A DNA stretch of 64,000 nucleotides, from contig NC_050470.1 of the NCBI RefSeq assembly GCF_013373865.1, forward strand, positions 29,743,585 to 29,807,584, read 5' to 3'. Made by a program: the position numbers and the translations under genes. Every line of letters starts with the position of its first letter. Position 1 is the stretch's first letter. Origin of the DNA: Monomorium pharaonis (lineage: Eukaryota > Arthropoda > Insecta > Hymenoptera > Formicidae). This document shows, piece after piece, positions 1 to 13,244 of the stretch. The notes below the pieces were generated by a model. The model was not told where the DNA came from, did not search any database, and saw only the letters and a list, made by a program, of their open reading frames with translations.

Positions 1-157
1 AATGGCGGATTGTCGAGGGTCCTTCAACGTTGCCACCCCAGTCATTACTTCGGCATTAACGGGGGATGATTCTCCTTCCCTCTTTCGCGGATTCACCGGT
101 TCATCGAGTACTCGAGAGGGCCCACGAGAGGCGAACACGCAGCATGGAAGGTAGCTC

Positions 158-202
<45 letters not shown>

Positions 203-3200
203 TCTCTCTTTCTCTCTCTTCCTCTCTCTCCAGGGCACGAATGTCGTGCAAAGTTAAATCGGCGAATTTACGAGCGTGGGTTCTATATGTATATCTCTGC
301 CGATATATTTCGTTATTTTGCATTTTTCTGCGCTCGCAGGCTTGGTTTTTTTCGACGACTTCAACAACACAATAATGACAGACAGTTTTACGAAAAGCAC
401 TCTGGGAACGAAGGTAAAGCGATTAAAGGAACACAAGTAAACAGAACTATTATGTCTATTACGGAGCTTCTTGCTGTTTCCTTCCTTTTCTCGAAGGCCT
501 TAAATTTATTGTCGCTACGGGCTTATGTTCCAAAGGGTAGGGTTTCATTTGCATTCGAAAACAATTCAATAACACGATCTTTTCTGACGCATATTTAAAG
601 TTATTCATCAAATTTAATCTCATTTGATAAGCGCTCTTCATTTTTGATCACGTATTGTTTCACGAGAACCGTGGGACGATCTACACTACGCTTGGGAAGA
701 TTTAGCTGCGCATTCTGCGCGCTGGATTGCCGCAGCTGCTGCGGTTTCCGGGCCCGATGACCAGTTGGTCGAATTGTTGCCAAACTGCGTTCTTCCTTCC
801 ATCGAAAACGCACGTGGTAATGCGTATGCTTTGCATAATAAAATATATTCTCATCCTCCAAATGCTGTTTTCAATGTTTCAATAATCGTAAACATTCATC
901 GATGATGCTTCTTCCTATAATAGAATCCCATTTAGAATTATTAAAGCATTTTATCATATTTTATTTCGATATCATCATGTACATATTTATAATATTTTAT
1001 GCTTGTATTTTGAAATTATATTAATATAAAATTATACAATTATAAAATAATACACATTTATTTTAAGATTTTTACATTTTATTAATATTGTTTTACATTC
1101 TGTTACAAACAAATCTTTCAATTAGTCAGAATAGAAAGAAGAAGCATATAAAATTAACTTTGATAATGTATCACAGAGTGTTATTTCGAAATTAATAAAA
1201 ACTCTGAAAGAAACTTTTATTTTAAACGTAAATATATTGTAGTATTATTTCTTTGATAAAAGACATATTTTGTGAATTTATAAAGACATTATTTTATACT
1301 TGTTAATATTTACTCAAACATAAGAAATAAAGAATAGTAAAATTATACTTAATAACAAAAATTTTTCTCTCATTGTCAATGTAGAATTCTGTGAAATTAT
1401 ATCTTTTATTTTTAAATTTATCTTTCCAATTATTAAAATTGATTTTTTTATATTCTTTCTATTATTCCGATTTAAAAGATATTTTCGTCTCACGAGTGAC
1501 GTTAAAGGCAAAATTATAAAATCCTTCGTCAGTCCCTTGTGGCAGTGTCTATTCGTATCTCATCAATCTACGCAACATAACAGCGCGCTCGAACGTCGAC
1601 GCGGTCTCGATATATTTAGTGCGTTCTCCTTTCACAGGGTCTTTTCATTCTCTCTATATGTAACGAAAGGGGCACGATTATAATGCCGCTGCGAAGACGA
1701 TGGATTATTAACCGGTGCAGTAAAATGACGCCAGATACGCGCGAATATTTCGCAAGCAGACATCAAGCAAGGTCCTTGGACCTCATTCTGGACAGGCGTT
1801 TCTGTTTCTTCGGTGATACGCTAGCGGCTAGCTATACGCGGTGGCTATAGTTCGCAGGTGAAAGGCTGCGAAAATATCAATTTGCAAACACGATTTGCAA
1901 TAACTTCCTTGTTTAGCGCTAAATCGATCGCGAAATCAAGTGTGGTCAAATGAAACATTCCCGATAATCGGCATGTCAATTGCCTCTCATGTTGCGAGAT
2001 TTATTATTGATTGATCGTTCGATAGTCGAGTCGATTATAATCGCACAATAATAAAAATTTTAAATTGAAATGTCAATATCTCTCTCTTTTTCTCTGATAT
2101 TTACTAATAATTTACAATTTCTATAATAGATACTTGTTTATTTAGCTTTTACAAGCTCTGAAATTAATTTTAATACATTTTTTAATACAATTATTTCAAT
2201 ATTTTTACAATAAATAAGTATGTACCAAAGTACAAACAAAATTCTCTTAAAGCTATTCTTAATTAAGTATATATACTTTTAAGTCCGCTTTAAATAAACA
2301 ATTATATAATGTCGAAACTGTATATTTATAATAGGAACTGTATATTTGTATAACAATGAAAAGTGAAACAAGTGTTTCTAGTTTCCATTTGAGTTCTTCT
2401 AAACAGGGTATGAGAAATGAGGGGGAGTTGATGAGTGATGATATAAGTGAGCATATCTGTGAATCTCGATTACGTAATTATTATTGCGTGAAAAATCGAG
2501 AGAACTGCGCAGACATTCTCGGAAGTTACCAAATAAATATTACCATTGGCCTTGATTGGAACTCCGTTGGCCTACGTTGTCAGTTGCTGCTTGAGATCGT
2601 ATCCATCTGATTACACAACTATGTACGGGCCCATACGATTTCGTTGACAGTATCGCCTACGCATCGGCCGATAAGAACTATACAAACTATATAAACTCAC
2701 GCGAGCAGCGACTAACAATTTTATTTCTCCACGCTTGACATGAATTACCAATCGAGAAGATTAAAAGTATAAGAATCGAAGTTTATAGAATTATATATAT
2801 GACTTGTGAAAAAAGTTTCGCTACTTGTAGTCGACATTTTTTAATTTCGAGGACCTAATACTTGAGATCAACGTATAAGCTTTCATACATAAAATTTCAT
2901 CAGGGTTTTTCGTTGATAACAAAATTTTTCTTGATAACAAAATTTATTTTGTAATTTAATGTACGCACGAAGAATAGCGTAAGGTATTAGAACAATACAA
3001 AGACTTGTCAAAAACATACGAGAGAGATGTTAAACACGTGAGAGGTATAGGATGACGTTTACCTGCACGGTTATATCGCTAATGGCATTTAACGCCGCCG
3101 GATCGGTGCAACGTCCGTAGACGGCCACCAACTAGTTCAAGGAGAAAGAACATTGGCTTCGGAGCCAAGAGTTTTCACGCTCCGTAGCCGTTTATAGCCA

Positions 3201-3470
3201 TCCTGCGCATGCTACTGCCACAATAAACTTCTCGTTTTTTTTCTTTCTTCAACGCTACGAATTGCTGTTTTACCGTATGCCTTGCTAAAATCAGCCGTTT
3301 ATGTTGCTGTTTTACGAGAGCGTAATGTACGCTCTTTCGACTTTATTTTTCAGATTCGAAACAATTTAAACATAAAGCGGAAAGAATAAGATGCAAAACA
3401 TTTTACATTGCCGAGTATTAATTTTTTTTTCGCTAAAAGATGAAGCTCGATATGAAGAAAGTTAATTAAG
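1..3470. other. Gene-free intergenic stretch
   Basis: No open frame here has a recognisable domain, a codon pattern unlike its surroundings or credible splice sites. The sequence is mostly AT-rich. It begins with a CT microsatellite and has short GC-richer patches near 650-800 and 1,550-1,900. Short direct repeats occur near 2,330 and 2,910. Exons or regulatory DNA of a gene outside the window cannot be excluded. Confidence 0.6.
155..231. repeat. CT/GA microsatellite
   Basis: A nearly pure run of CT dinucleotides with a few CCT interruptions. The low-complexity open frames that cross it on both strands (Ser-Leu and Arg-Glu runs) are products of the repeat and not genes. Confidence 0.95.
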
Positions 3471-3667
3471 AAGTTTCATTGCATTGTACAATACCGGTAT
3501 ATGCGTTTATCGTGTTGATTAACTGTCAATTATTCACCGACGAATGTTCTACAGCCGTCGGAGACGCCGTCGAATATGTACGCGAATATGTACCGGTTAG
3601 ACTGGCAACCACCACCCTTCGGGCATGTATCGCCGCAGGTGGAACCGCGGAGCAGCAGCGCGGTCGT

Positions 3668-3681
3668 GTTTCCCTGGCAAC
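3668..3681 (+). promoter_or_regulatory. RFX X-box-like palindrome 1
   Basis: The 14-mer GTTTCCCTGGCAAC fits the RFX-family X-box pattern of two GTTNCC-type half sites around a 2-bp spacer. RFX factors control ciliary genes in animals. The site lies in a GC-rich patch with no recognised gene, so its target is unknown. A second, nearly identical 14-mer lies 439 bp to the right. Confidence 0.4.
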
Positions 3682-4106
3682 TGGAGAGCCGCGCTTGGAC
3701 GTTCGAATCGAGCTCGTAAACCGCGTATGATCGGCTTTAACGGAACGTCAATGCGTCGCGACGTGTAATCGAACGCCGTTGGGACAAATAAAAAAAACTT
3801 GACTAATCCCCAGCTCCTCGATTATTCAATCTCTCCCGGAGGGGAGGGGGGTAGGGGGGCATGCAGTCGATCTGCACGCCGATTGAAAACTCGACGCCGT
3901 AATACGTTCTAATCTGTCGCTTTTGCACACGCGCGTGCGAAAAAAAGAAGGGAAGAACGAGTTCGATATCTTCACGTTCTGTGTCGATTTAAACAATCGA
4001 TTCCTCTTCGCCCGACGTCCGTCATAACTGATCGCGTGGGGACTAGACGGGATTTACCCGTCGTGAACGACGGCGCCGTGAGAGGAATTCTCCGCGCTTC
4101 TCGCGT

Positions 4107-4120
4107 GTTTCCGTGGCAAC
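4107..4120 (+). promoter_or_regulatory. RFX X-box-like palindrome 2
   Basis: The 14-mer GTTTCCGTGGCAAC differs from the site at 3,668 by one base, in the spacer. Both half sites fit the RFX pattern. It lies inside an unrecognised open frame (4,036-4,317) that I do not call as a gene. Confidence 0.4.
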
Positions 4121-4599
4121 CCGTAAATAGGCGCCCCGAAATTTTATTGGCGACCACTGTCGTGCTTCGCAGGCAGGTAGGTCACCCCTTTTACGATCCG
4201 CACGTGGATATACACTGGGGGCTTCTCGCTACCTCGCAACCTGCCCTCTCATCTCTCTCTCCTCGAGCTTTCGTCACGGGCGTACACGTTCGCATTTTAC
4301 CTATCGGTCCCGATTAATTTCCAATGGATGCTCGTAAAGCGTTTTACTGGCTATCTGGTACGTGCCGATACAGCCTGTGAAAAGATACATCCGTCGGCTA
4401 CGCTTCCGCCGCAGATCTTGGAGAGAACTTTCTCGTTCTCTCGGGTAGGAACGACCGCAATCTCCGTAATGGAGAGAAATTCGACAAAGGCGTCCAGAAA
4501 CCGCCGCAGTAAACTGTCTCGCGTAAAAGACCGTTTGTTGCGTTCGATTCGCTTTTTTCGACAATGGAATGAACCGGAGGTTCCTAAACTTATATGAAC

Positions 4600-7500
4600 T
4601 TTTAACTAGATTTTTTTTAATGTCCCGATTATAACTGTAAATTTTGTGTCACGTAATTCCACTCATTTAAACATTTGCGTTCGGCTTCTTTTATATATAA
4701 TGCTATTAATCATATTAAGTGTTCGTAATATTTTTGATTTTATCCCACTCATGTTTTGAAATATATTCAATGACTTTATACTGAAATAAGATTTATGAAA
4801 TGTGTGTATTTACATACAAGAAATATTACTCATGAAATTAACATTTTTAACTTGTATTATAAAAATTTCTAATTAATTTGCACGCCGATATCTTCTTTTA
4901 TTTTTCTTTCTCCATCATTAGTCATATTGCTTAAGTTTTCCAATACATTCTTTGGAAAGAATGTATAGTTCCTATATTGATTTTGGCGGAGTAGGAAGCG
5001 TGCATTTATCGCCGGATGCACTGACTGCTTCGAGGTTTTCGCATAAAACAAATAGTTGAGATTTCTCACAATAGAGAGATCCGATGTATGACGCATCGAT
5101 ATTCATAGAACGTTACGTAATATTCGACGTTTTCGTGAAAGATAATGCACATGAAGTTATAGATCATCGCAGAGATAAATAAACAGATGAATTTGAGAAT
5201 TTTTAATAATTTAGAAATGATAGAATGAAATAGTGAGAAAATAACATGATATAGAAAGTTAAAAATTATTAGTGTAAAGAAGCTAATGTCATAGAATAAT
5301 AAAAACTTTTGGTATTTAACTATACATATTTTTACATAAAATTATTGCATAAAGTTATAATAATTTTTTATTGTATATACAATATAAATTAATATCTGAG
5401 ATGTAAATAGTATATCGCGTGCTGTCACGATAAATAGTTTTATCGTTTAGCGCATTCTCTCTTTTTCTTTTTATTTATATCTCTCTTTGTCTCTATTTAT
5501 ATTTCTTTACGCCATATTTTTCTTGTGATAACATTTTTATAATATTATATATATATATATATATATACATCCTCTTCTCCCCTTGATAATTAACGATAAT
5601 GTCTATATCTGAATTGATTGATTGATATTTCTTATCAATGATCAAATAATCAATAGAGTACTTTAAACAATATTACTTTTTATATAGTTTATAAATGCAC
5701 TATCTAGCGACCGTGCCTTTTTTCTATGAACTGATAATTCGTGAAAGAACTTGACGCAATCGGAGCGAGAGTCACGATGGGGGGTATGAGAAAAGAGCAT
5801 GAGAACGCAGCACGAAATTCACACTTGATTTATATATGTCGCGAACGGCCCGCATTTTAATTGCTGTATAAATTTCTAGGTGTGAATATCCACGCAGTCA
5901 CGGTCCAATTTTATTATGGAATTTAATGCCTGCGGTGTGCCGATAAAATATCGACGATATTTACTATTTTTAGCTTGTCTATTCCTGTATATTTATATTG
6001 CAAAACTGGTTTCAGGACACGCAAAATTGCTGAAACAGAGATAATATATGTGGCATAATAAGCACGATAGGGCCATAAATATTTTAGAGTAACATTTAAA
6101 TATAAATGCTGTAGTTTAGTATTAACTTGCACTACAATTTTAAACTTTCATTAAATAAGAAAAAAAATTTTTAATAAAAATATTTTTTATTGAACAAATT
6201 ATTAAGCTTTATTTATTTAGTTTATTTTTTATAGTTTTTATAGTATATTAAGTTTATTTATTTATAGTAAATATAGACTGTATTTTTATCTGGTAAGATT
6301 TTATTATATGTATTATATGTTACCACTTAATTAAATTTTATCAACATTTGATAACAGATATCTTGTTATAATATCTTATTAAAATGTTTTCATCGATGAT
6401 TCGTAGAGTTCAACGTTCTAGAATAGTAATGGCGCTTATTATATAATTGGTATCCCTCTTGATCGATTTGCCACTTTACGTAGGCGCTTTCCTGGTCATC
6501 ATTGTTAAGGCGTAATTACATTTCGCCGTGATGTTCTTCAATCAAATACAAGTGTAGACAATTATGGTAGGCAGACACGATAATGAAGGAGAAACATATA
6601 TGCAAAGAGATTATATATATATTTTTTTTTTTTAGGCACAATTAACGTTTTCTAAAGCATAATTTTAATTTTTGTTATCTACAACTTTTTAATAGAAATT
6701 AACAGAAAAAATCAATAAGAACGAAATATTAAATTATAGGTGTTAGAATTAAACATTTACAGAAAAATTTATGTTTATACCTTACGTCTCACGTCAAATA
6801 TTAAAATTATGTACATCAAATGTTAAAAATGTTTTATTATTTATTTCATTTTTGTAATATTATTTTTATTTATTATTATATTTTTATATAGTTTTATTTT
6901 CAAGATAAAAATCAACGATTTGTAATATATTATCTTGTCTTTAATATCTCGCGGATATTATAATTTCTGTTACAATCTGTGTACACACGAAATTTTCCAT
7001 TCACCTGACCAGATATTTCGTTAGCTGGCTGCTCTTTTTTAACAAATTGTGGTAATACAGATTGCACTTATCTAGTCAGAAAATTGTAGAAATCATCGAT
7101 TCTCGACAACACTAGGATAGTCATCTTCTTAGACGATTGTCTGAATCACACAATCTAATCGCGGAGATTTGTGGGTTCCATTATGAAACTTCTCGATTTA
7201 CGTAAATTCTGACTCACGGTAGACTTCGATTGGGTTGCAATGCTCGGAATAGATTAAATCTTCGTGGAGAAATGGGGCGATCAAGTGCAATGAATCAAGT
7301 CCCCCAGGCTTTTCATCTTGGCAAAGAAGCGCCTTATCTTTAAATCATTTCCTCATGCTACACGTTAACGGGGATTAAAATTTTATTGTACACGAATGTA
7401 ATTTTATTTAGATTTACTCATTCATGATGAGCTTTATCGTGTTTCGTCGGTATAGTGAAAGCGAAATAGTATACAAAAAATTAATTTTTTTAAACATGAA

Positions 7501-7620
7501 ACAATATTATAAAAACTGTTATTTAATAGAAGACATTTTCTAGTTTACATTTGTTTTCAAAATTTTATTTTTATCTTTTATATAAATCAAGAAATACTAT
7601 TATGTACATAAAAATAAAGT
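4600..7620. other. AT-rich intergenic DNA without genes
   Basis: Very AT-rich sequence with homopolymer runs and a short TA microsatellite near 5,546-5,567. No open frame shows a known domain, a signal peptide or plausible splice borders. Confidence 0.6.
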
Positions 7621-7624
7621 GGTA

Positions 7625-7886
7625 TTCCAGAGAACATTAAGACGTCTAGACGACTAAAAGACGTCCTGAAATTTTTTGCGACCTCCGAAAAGTTATACAG
7701 AAAAACGTCTAAAAGATGTCTTATGTCGCACTTTTAGACGTCTTATACGATGTCCTTTAGACATTTTATATGACATCTTTTAGACGTCCTACAAGACACC
7801 TTTTAGATATTCTAGAGACGTCTTAAAGACGTCTTTTTTGCAATGTCTTAAAGACATCTTTTTTAAAACGTGCGTGTTATCTGGGA
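7625..7886. mobile_element. MITE with GACGTC-rich interior
   Basis: The ends form an imperfect terminal inverted repeat: TTCCAGAGAACA on the left and TCCCAGATAACA on the right strand-reversed. The trinucleotide GTA flanks both ends (7,622-7,624 and 7,887-7,889) and may be a target-site duplication. The interior is built from many variants of AGACGTCT and AAAGACGTC on both strands, making it strongly self-complementary. There is no coding capacity. The superfamily is not clear; the repeat structure is seen directly and the transposon origin is inferred. Confidence 0.65.
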
Positions 7887-7889
7887 GTA

Positions 7890-10800
7890 TTAGTAACCTT
7901 TCTCTAATATTTCTTATTTATTTCTATGAAAAATTTTTATTTATAGCTAATTTTCTATTACATAAATTATTATTTACTACTAGTTATATATTTTGTGAGC
8001 TACAAACAAAATGCGATTATGTTTAATTCTGTTGAGGTCAATGAGGATAATCGATGATACGATTTACGTGCACAAATGATTTGAAAATTATCTTCCTCTC
8101 GCAGCAGAGTCTTCTGCATTGAAGCCTCATCCACTCCCCCGGCGAGGCTGTGCGTTGACAACAGACCGGTTACGCGAAACGTTTCCCCTTTGTCATCCTC
8201 GCCTCGAACGTCGTATTGTCTTTAGCCGGTCGACATTCGGCTTTATCGGTCCAGCATATTGAATCGGCCGACCGGAAACACGGTAGCCGAATATGCCTTG
8301 AGTTTCCTCTTCTGTTCTCTCATCCTTGTCCATCACCGCATGCCTCTCTCTAAAACTGACGATTCAGATCTCTCCAAGGGTTCTCGACTATGATTTGAGA
8401 CTTGAGTTGAGTTGGCGATGGGGCGATGGTGGACACGCATGTCGTCCATGCTGGTATTTGCTGAATGTCAAATATCCGCTCCGAAGGAAGCGAACTGGAT
8501 ATTACGCCATTGTTCATCATACGTCGAATGTTTGTTCGGTTCGGAGAAATGTGCGTGCATTTCTTAAAGAAAATTGATGCGGTATAATATGGAAAATAAA
8601 TGTTATATTAACAGTACTAGCCAACAGCGATATAAATGAAAATAATCTTACTAATTTAATAACATTATATTTTAATGAAGAAAATAACATTTCACTAGAA
8701 TAAGAACATGATGTAGAATTAATATTAAAATATTTTATTGAATTAATAAGATTATTTTCAATTGAAACAGTTTTAATTAGGTTATTAATACATCATGTTT
8801 TTATATGTGATATGATACAGTTTCTGAGGATTTGACTAATGATCTTATAAATTAAAATATTTTGTGTAATATTACTTAGATCGTTACTAATTATTACTAC
8901 CATATACTAGCTTAACTTTTTGAAAAACTTCTATTGCTCACATTCTGCTACACCCACGCCTTTTCACAGTATGATGTGAGTCACTCTAAAACTCTGAATC
9001 AGTTTTTTTATATCTCTCAGACATCAAAAGATTAAATAGTTTATTAATTTACCAGCAGAGAAGAACAGTTAGTTTGCGAATTTCGCTGCTTGTGAATCGT
9101 GCTATTTAATTCTATTAATGACAAATTGCCTTACGGGATTAAGTTTTCTAGACTGTCAATCGAGAAATGTAGGAACCTTATGACAAGGGTACCGGGTGCC
9201 TAAGATATTAACCACGTCTTTAATTAATAAAGACATTCGGTCATGCGACTAATCCGATTTTAGGATTGGAGCTTATATTAAATTAAAGGATCTCGATAGG
9301 ATATGACATTGCTATTAGGATCGTATTCTTTGTATTAATTTTTTAATTCTACCAAAATTTTATTGCTATTTATATCTTTAATTTAAAATTTAATTTTTTT
9401 TATCTCTTTTAATTTGATTTTTAATGTTATAATACATAAAAGTAATAAAAATTAAGATGATTACAAAATTGCGCTACTTGCAAATATCATATGATGATAG
9501 GTGTTTCGGGACTGCGTAAATATTATTAATGTTATAATGTGTCATACATATTTAAAATATACACGTGAATTAACACATGATTAATCTGTGATTATCGCAT
9601 CAGATAAGAAAAACACATAACGGTTTCATCAGCAATATGTAAACGTAAAAAAATTAAGTTTCTCCAGATGGAATAATACAGAAGCTTGCACACTGCATTA
9701 ATATTTAAAATATTCGACCACTTTTCAGATACATATTATATCCATAACGAGTTTAGTCATATTTTCATGTAAATCGTATCGTCACAATGCACGATATTGA
9801 CAATGGAACATGGTATTTGCATTGCTTTCTCGGGACACGTGTGCATCTTCTGGAAACATTTTTTAATCATGCGTAATTTGTAACATATTTTCGTTTGGAA
9901 TTTATCGTAATGCGATGCAAACAAATTCGTTAACGAGATTATAGAATTCTAGTTATCCACAAGACACTTTTATCGGATGCATTATTATCTTTATTTTATA
10001 ACAACCATAGATACGGTAGAAATATATTGTTTGAATATATTGTATATTGTTACTTTTTTATACATTTATTCTGTACATTTGTTTGTCATATAATCTGATA
10101 ACATCTGACTAAAAATAGCAAAACACTTTATAATTTTAAATTACTGTAATCAAGATTTTGTACATTATTTTCTTGACTTAGTAATTTAATAATTTTTTTT
10201 CTTTTATTTGATACAGAAATAGATATGTATATAAACTTTCATATGACATGTGTTATATAGAATACTTACTCTGCATAGATTAAAAATATTTTGCCATTAT
10301 GCAAGATAAATCATGATGTTTAATGATGTTTTATTTATACAACTTTCTTGAGAGTTGATTGTAAAATATCAAATGCAGCGATAACCGGAAGATTAAACAA
10401 CCGGAAATATGATGTACATATTATTTATTTGTGTATTCAATATTCTAAATAGATATATTGTATCTAACTTCTTTCTTACAACTTTTTCTTATATATATAA
10501 AGTCGATTATATATATAAAATTTTCTTTTTAGAAAAAAAATATATTTAGAAAACGCGTGTACATCTTTTTTCTTTTTTCTAAAATGTATTAATATTGTAT
10601 ACTGATTATACATATGTGCCAGAAGTAATACATTATACATATGTAATATTTATACTCCTTACAAAGAAAAATTATTTGATACTACTGTGTTGTAAAATTA
10701 AGAAAAAATTTGATAATTTATCTTGTTTGTTAGTTTTGTTTGTTTTGCTAGTTTATCTTGTTTATTTTGTTTGTTTGTTTATTAAATAAGATTTGTAAAC

Positions 10801-11062
10801 AGTCATGAATATATATTAAAAGGTGTTAGAATATAACAAAGTTTTTTATAAACATTTTAATATTTATATTTTTATTTAAAAAAACATTTATATATAAAAT
10901 GTAATGGTTTTACCAAATTTAATACACTCTCACTATACACAGTACAATTGTTCAAATTAATGAATATAATCTTAATTATCAGCAAAAGAATTTTTGATGT
11001 TTATTAGATTGATGTATCATTTTATATGATACGAAATATACTTATTTTAAAATCCTCGCTTC
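7890..11062. other. AT-rich intergenic DNA
   Basis: No supported gene. A mildly GC-richer patch near 8,100-8,570 carries an unrecognised 83-residue open frame. The rest is AT-rich apart from the imperfect inverted repeat listed at 8,634. Confidence 0.6.
8634..8763. repeat. Imperfect inverted repeat (foldback)
   Basis: The left arm (8,634-8,680) and right arm (8,719-8,763) are complementary over roughly 40 bases, with the shared core GAAAATAATCTTA. An outer pair of ATGATGTA-type words lies nearby. It is probably a decayed MITE. No clear target-site duplication was found. Confidence 0.5.
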
Positions 11063-12165
11063 TCAACAATTTTGCGTAAGTACACATTGGTTTTGCTCAT
11101 TTCTTATATATCCTTCATCGCATTCGCATCCAGGAATACATGCCTATAAAATAAAATAGAGCAATTAAATATAACCATACTAAACGTTTTATTTAAATAA
11201 GATTTCGAAATTTTAGGTATATTTATATAGATTTTATTTATAAAAAAATAAACATAAATAACTTTAAACTACATATAAATTTATTTATATAAAAAGTAAT
11301 CAAAGTAGGTTTTACGATAACTTTTTGATTTTCTAAATAAGAGAAAAAATTCGTTAAAATATTTAATTATATTTGAAAAATTTTAAAATATTTTTTCGTT
11401 ATGTAATACTAACCAGCGTACAAACTGTAGGATTTGGATTTAGACAGGTAGGTGGACACGAAGTACCACATCTAGTGAATACTTCGTTATGATGGCAATT
11501 AGGCGCAGCATCTACACAATAGTTAAAAGTTAATATTTACCTTTTATTTAATAAAATAATTATTCTTCATTTAATAAAATTTCTGGAAACATATATTATT
11601 ATATAGAATATTCTTTATACAGTTTACTTTTCTCGTTCAATATCTATACAAATATATTTTTTGCAACGAGTTCTGTAGAGCTGTTACGTTATATTGTTGT
11701 TTTCAGCATAGAGCTTATTATTCTACACATTTGCAGGATAGAATTCTTTACGGGTTAACAATTAGAATGGTGAATATGAAAGATTTGTTTTTTCCTTGTT
11801 AGATTTTGTATTAAATTTCTTTCAAAAATACAAATATATATGAATTTTTCTCAAAAGAGAACCAAACAATTTATTTTTAAATAAAAAAGGAATGTAGTGA
11901 AGCCAGTGGCTATAATATAATCTCACTTTGACATTGTGACTTTATTTATAACTTTATTTGACAGATGTCATTATAAATAATTTTTGTTATATGATCAATC
12001 TAACATTTCATCAATCTAACACTAATATAGAATATTTAGAATAATATTAACATATTAATCGCAGTAATATTTTAATATTTAATTAATTTTGATTATTTTT
12101 GTGTTGAACTTACTAATGGTAGCGACTGCCACGACGAGCAAAAGGAAAACTACGGCACGGGACAT
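11063..12165 (-). CDS. TIL-domain serine protease inhibitor, gene A
   Basis: Predicted secreted inhibitor of 76 residues in three exons: 12,165-12,114, 11,511-11,414 and 11,143-11,063. Introns are GT-AG, the first in phase 1 and the second in phase 0. Exon 1 encodes a start Met and a hydrophobic signal peptide (about residues 1-18). The mature part is one TIL domain with ten cysteines spaced 8-3-3-7-3-3-1-11-5, the Ascaris/AMCI-type pattern with five disulfides. By analogy with the honeybee inhibitor the reactive bond is Leu-Ala in CTLAC, so chymotrypsin- or elastase-like targets are likely. The second intron falls exactly between these two codons. A TATA box and initiator lie upstream. It is the leftmost of three minus-strand paralogues. 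Whether it acts in hemolymph, gut or venom gland cannot be told from sequence. The family call is firm; the specificity is inferred. Confidence 0.9.
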
Positions 12166-12213
12166 ATTCGTGTCTTCGAATTCGTGTTACTTGCACTCGA
12201 ACAACTCAAGATA

Positions 12214-12252
12214 GACTGATGATAGCTCTTCATTTCTCTGAGCTTATATATA
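12214..12252 (-). promoter_or_regulatory. Core promoter of TIL gene A
   Basis: A TATATATAAG box (12,252-12,243) is followed by the arthropod initiator TCAGTC (12,219-12,214). The first T of TATAAG and the initiator A are 31 bases apart. The predicted start lies about 52 bases before the ATG, with no intron between them. Confidence 0.75.
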
Positions 12253-12994
12253 CGGCGGTGAGTGGCCTTCGATCGCGACATGTTGTCTCCCGAGATAGAT
12301 ATTTTTTCGGCATACTTCCTTCTTTCTCTCGATGGACTCATCTCACAGTTTCGTACGTGACTATTAGCTCGGAGGTTCGGACTATTATCGATACACGTGA
12401 TATGAATTTTAAACGCGAGTGTCTATCGGTAGACTTGTAATCTAATCCCAATTTAGAAGCAGAAATCCTGGATTTATGAAACTAAGTGTTTGAGGTATTT
12501 AAAAGTAACATCAATTTTGAACCTATACTTAATAGTTTCTTTGCACGAGTTACAGGCATGATAAGAATTAAAGTCTTATTTTTATTTACAACGTTATATA
12601 TTTTATAAATTTTACAAGCGTTTATAATTAAGTCAGTTATTGTTATCGATTATAATTCTCTTTACTAATTTCTACATATGATTAAAAAGTCCAAAGATAA
12701 TTGCAAAACATAAAAAAAATTTAAGACTATTAATTTAATCGAAAAGAATATAATGTATGTAAAACGATTAAGTTATTTGTTTTGCGTTCGAAAAAAATGA
12801 TTTCGACAAGACTTGAAAATGCATTCTGGTTAACGAGGTCAACTATATCTTTCGGAGTGATTACTACTATTTGAATTTGACATTTGCTCTTATTAGGTAT
12901 CTTAGTTTCAAGAAACGTACAGTATCGCGGGGATTTACATGCTTCTTCAAATCAACGTTTAATCATAGAGAGAGATAAATGACATTTTATTTAG

Positions 12995-13071
12995 TATATT
13001 ATGGATAGGAGTGAATAAAACATTAAATGTCTTATATTTTATGTTTTATTTACTCTCCTATCTATAATATA
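12995..13071. repeat. Compact hairpin-forming inverted repeat
   Basis: Two arms of about 28 bases (starting TATATTATGGATAGGAG and ending CTCCTATCTATAATATA) pair with few mismatches around a loop of about 18 bases. The size resembles a microRNA precursor, but the base composition and loop also fit a tiny MITE remnant. No known insect microRNA was recognised. Confidence 0.5.
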
Positions 13072-13123
13072 ATTTATATAACAATATGTTTTCTTTTTTA
13101 AATCACAATAGTTAGATTATAAT

Positions 13124-13126
<3 letters not shown>

Positions 13127-13169
<43 letters not shown>
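13127..13169. repeat. AC/GT microsatellite
   Basis: Uninterrupted AC dinucleotides, about 21 units. Confidence 0.95.
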
Positions 13170-13171
<2 letters not shown>

Positions 13172-13203
13172 ATTATTTTATAAATAAATTTTCTAAAGTT
13201 GAC

Positions 13204-13206
<3 letters not shown>

Positions 13207-13239
<33 letters not shown>
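13207..13239. repeat. CT/GA microsatellite
   Basis: An uninterrupted CT run, separated from the AC run by about 37 bp of unique sequence. Confidence 0.95.
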
Positions 13240-13241
<2 letters not shown>

Positions 13242-13244
13242 TTC

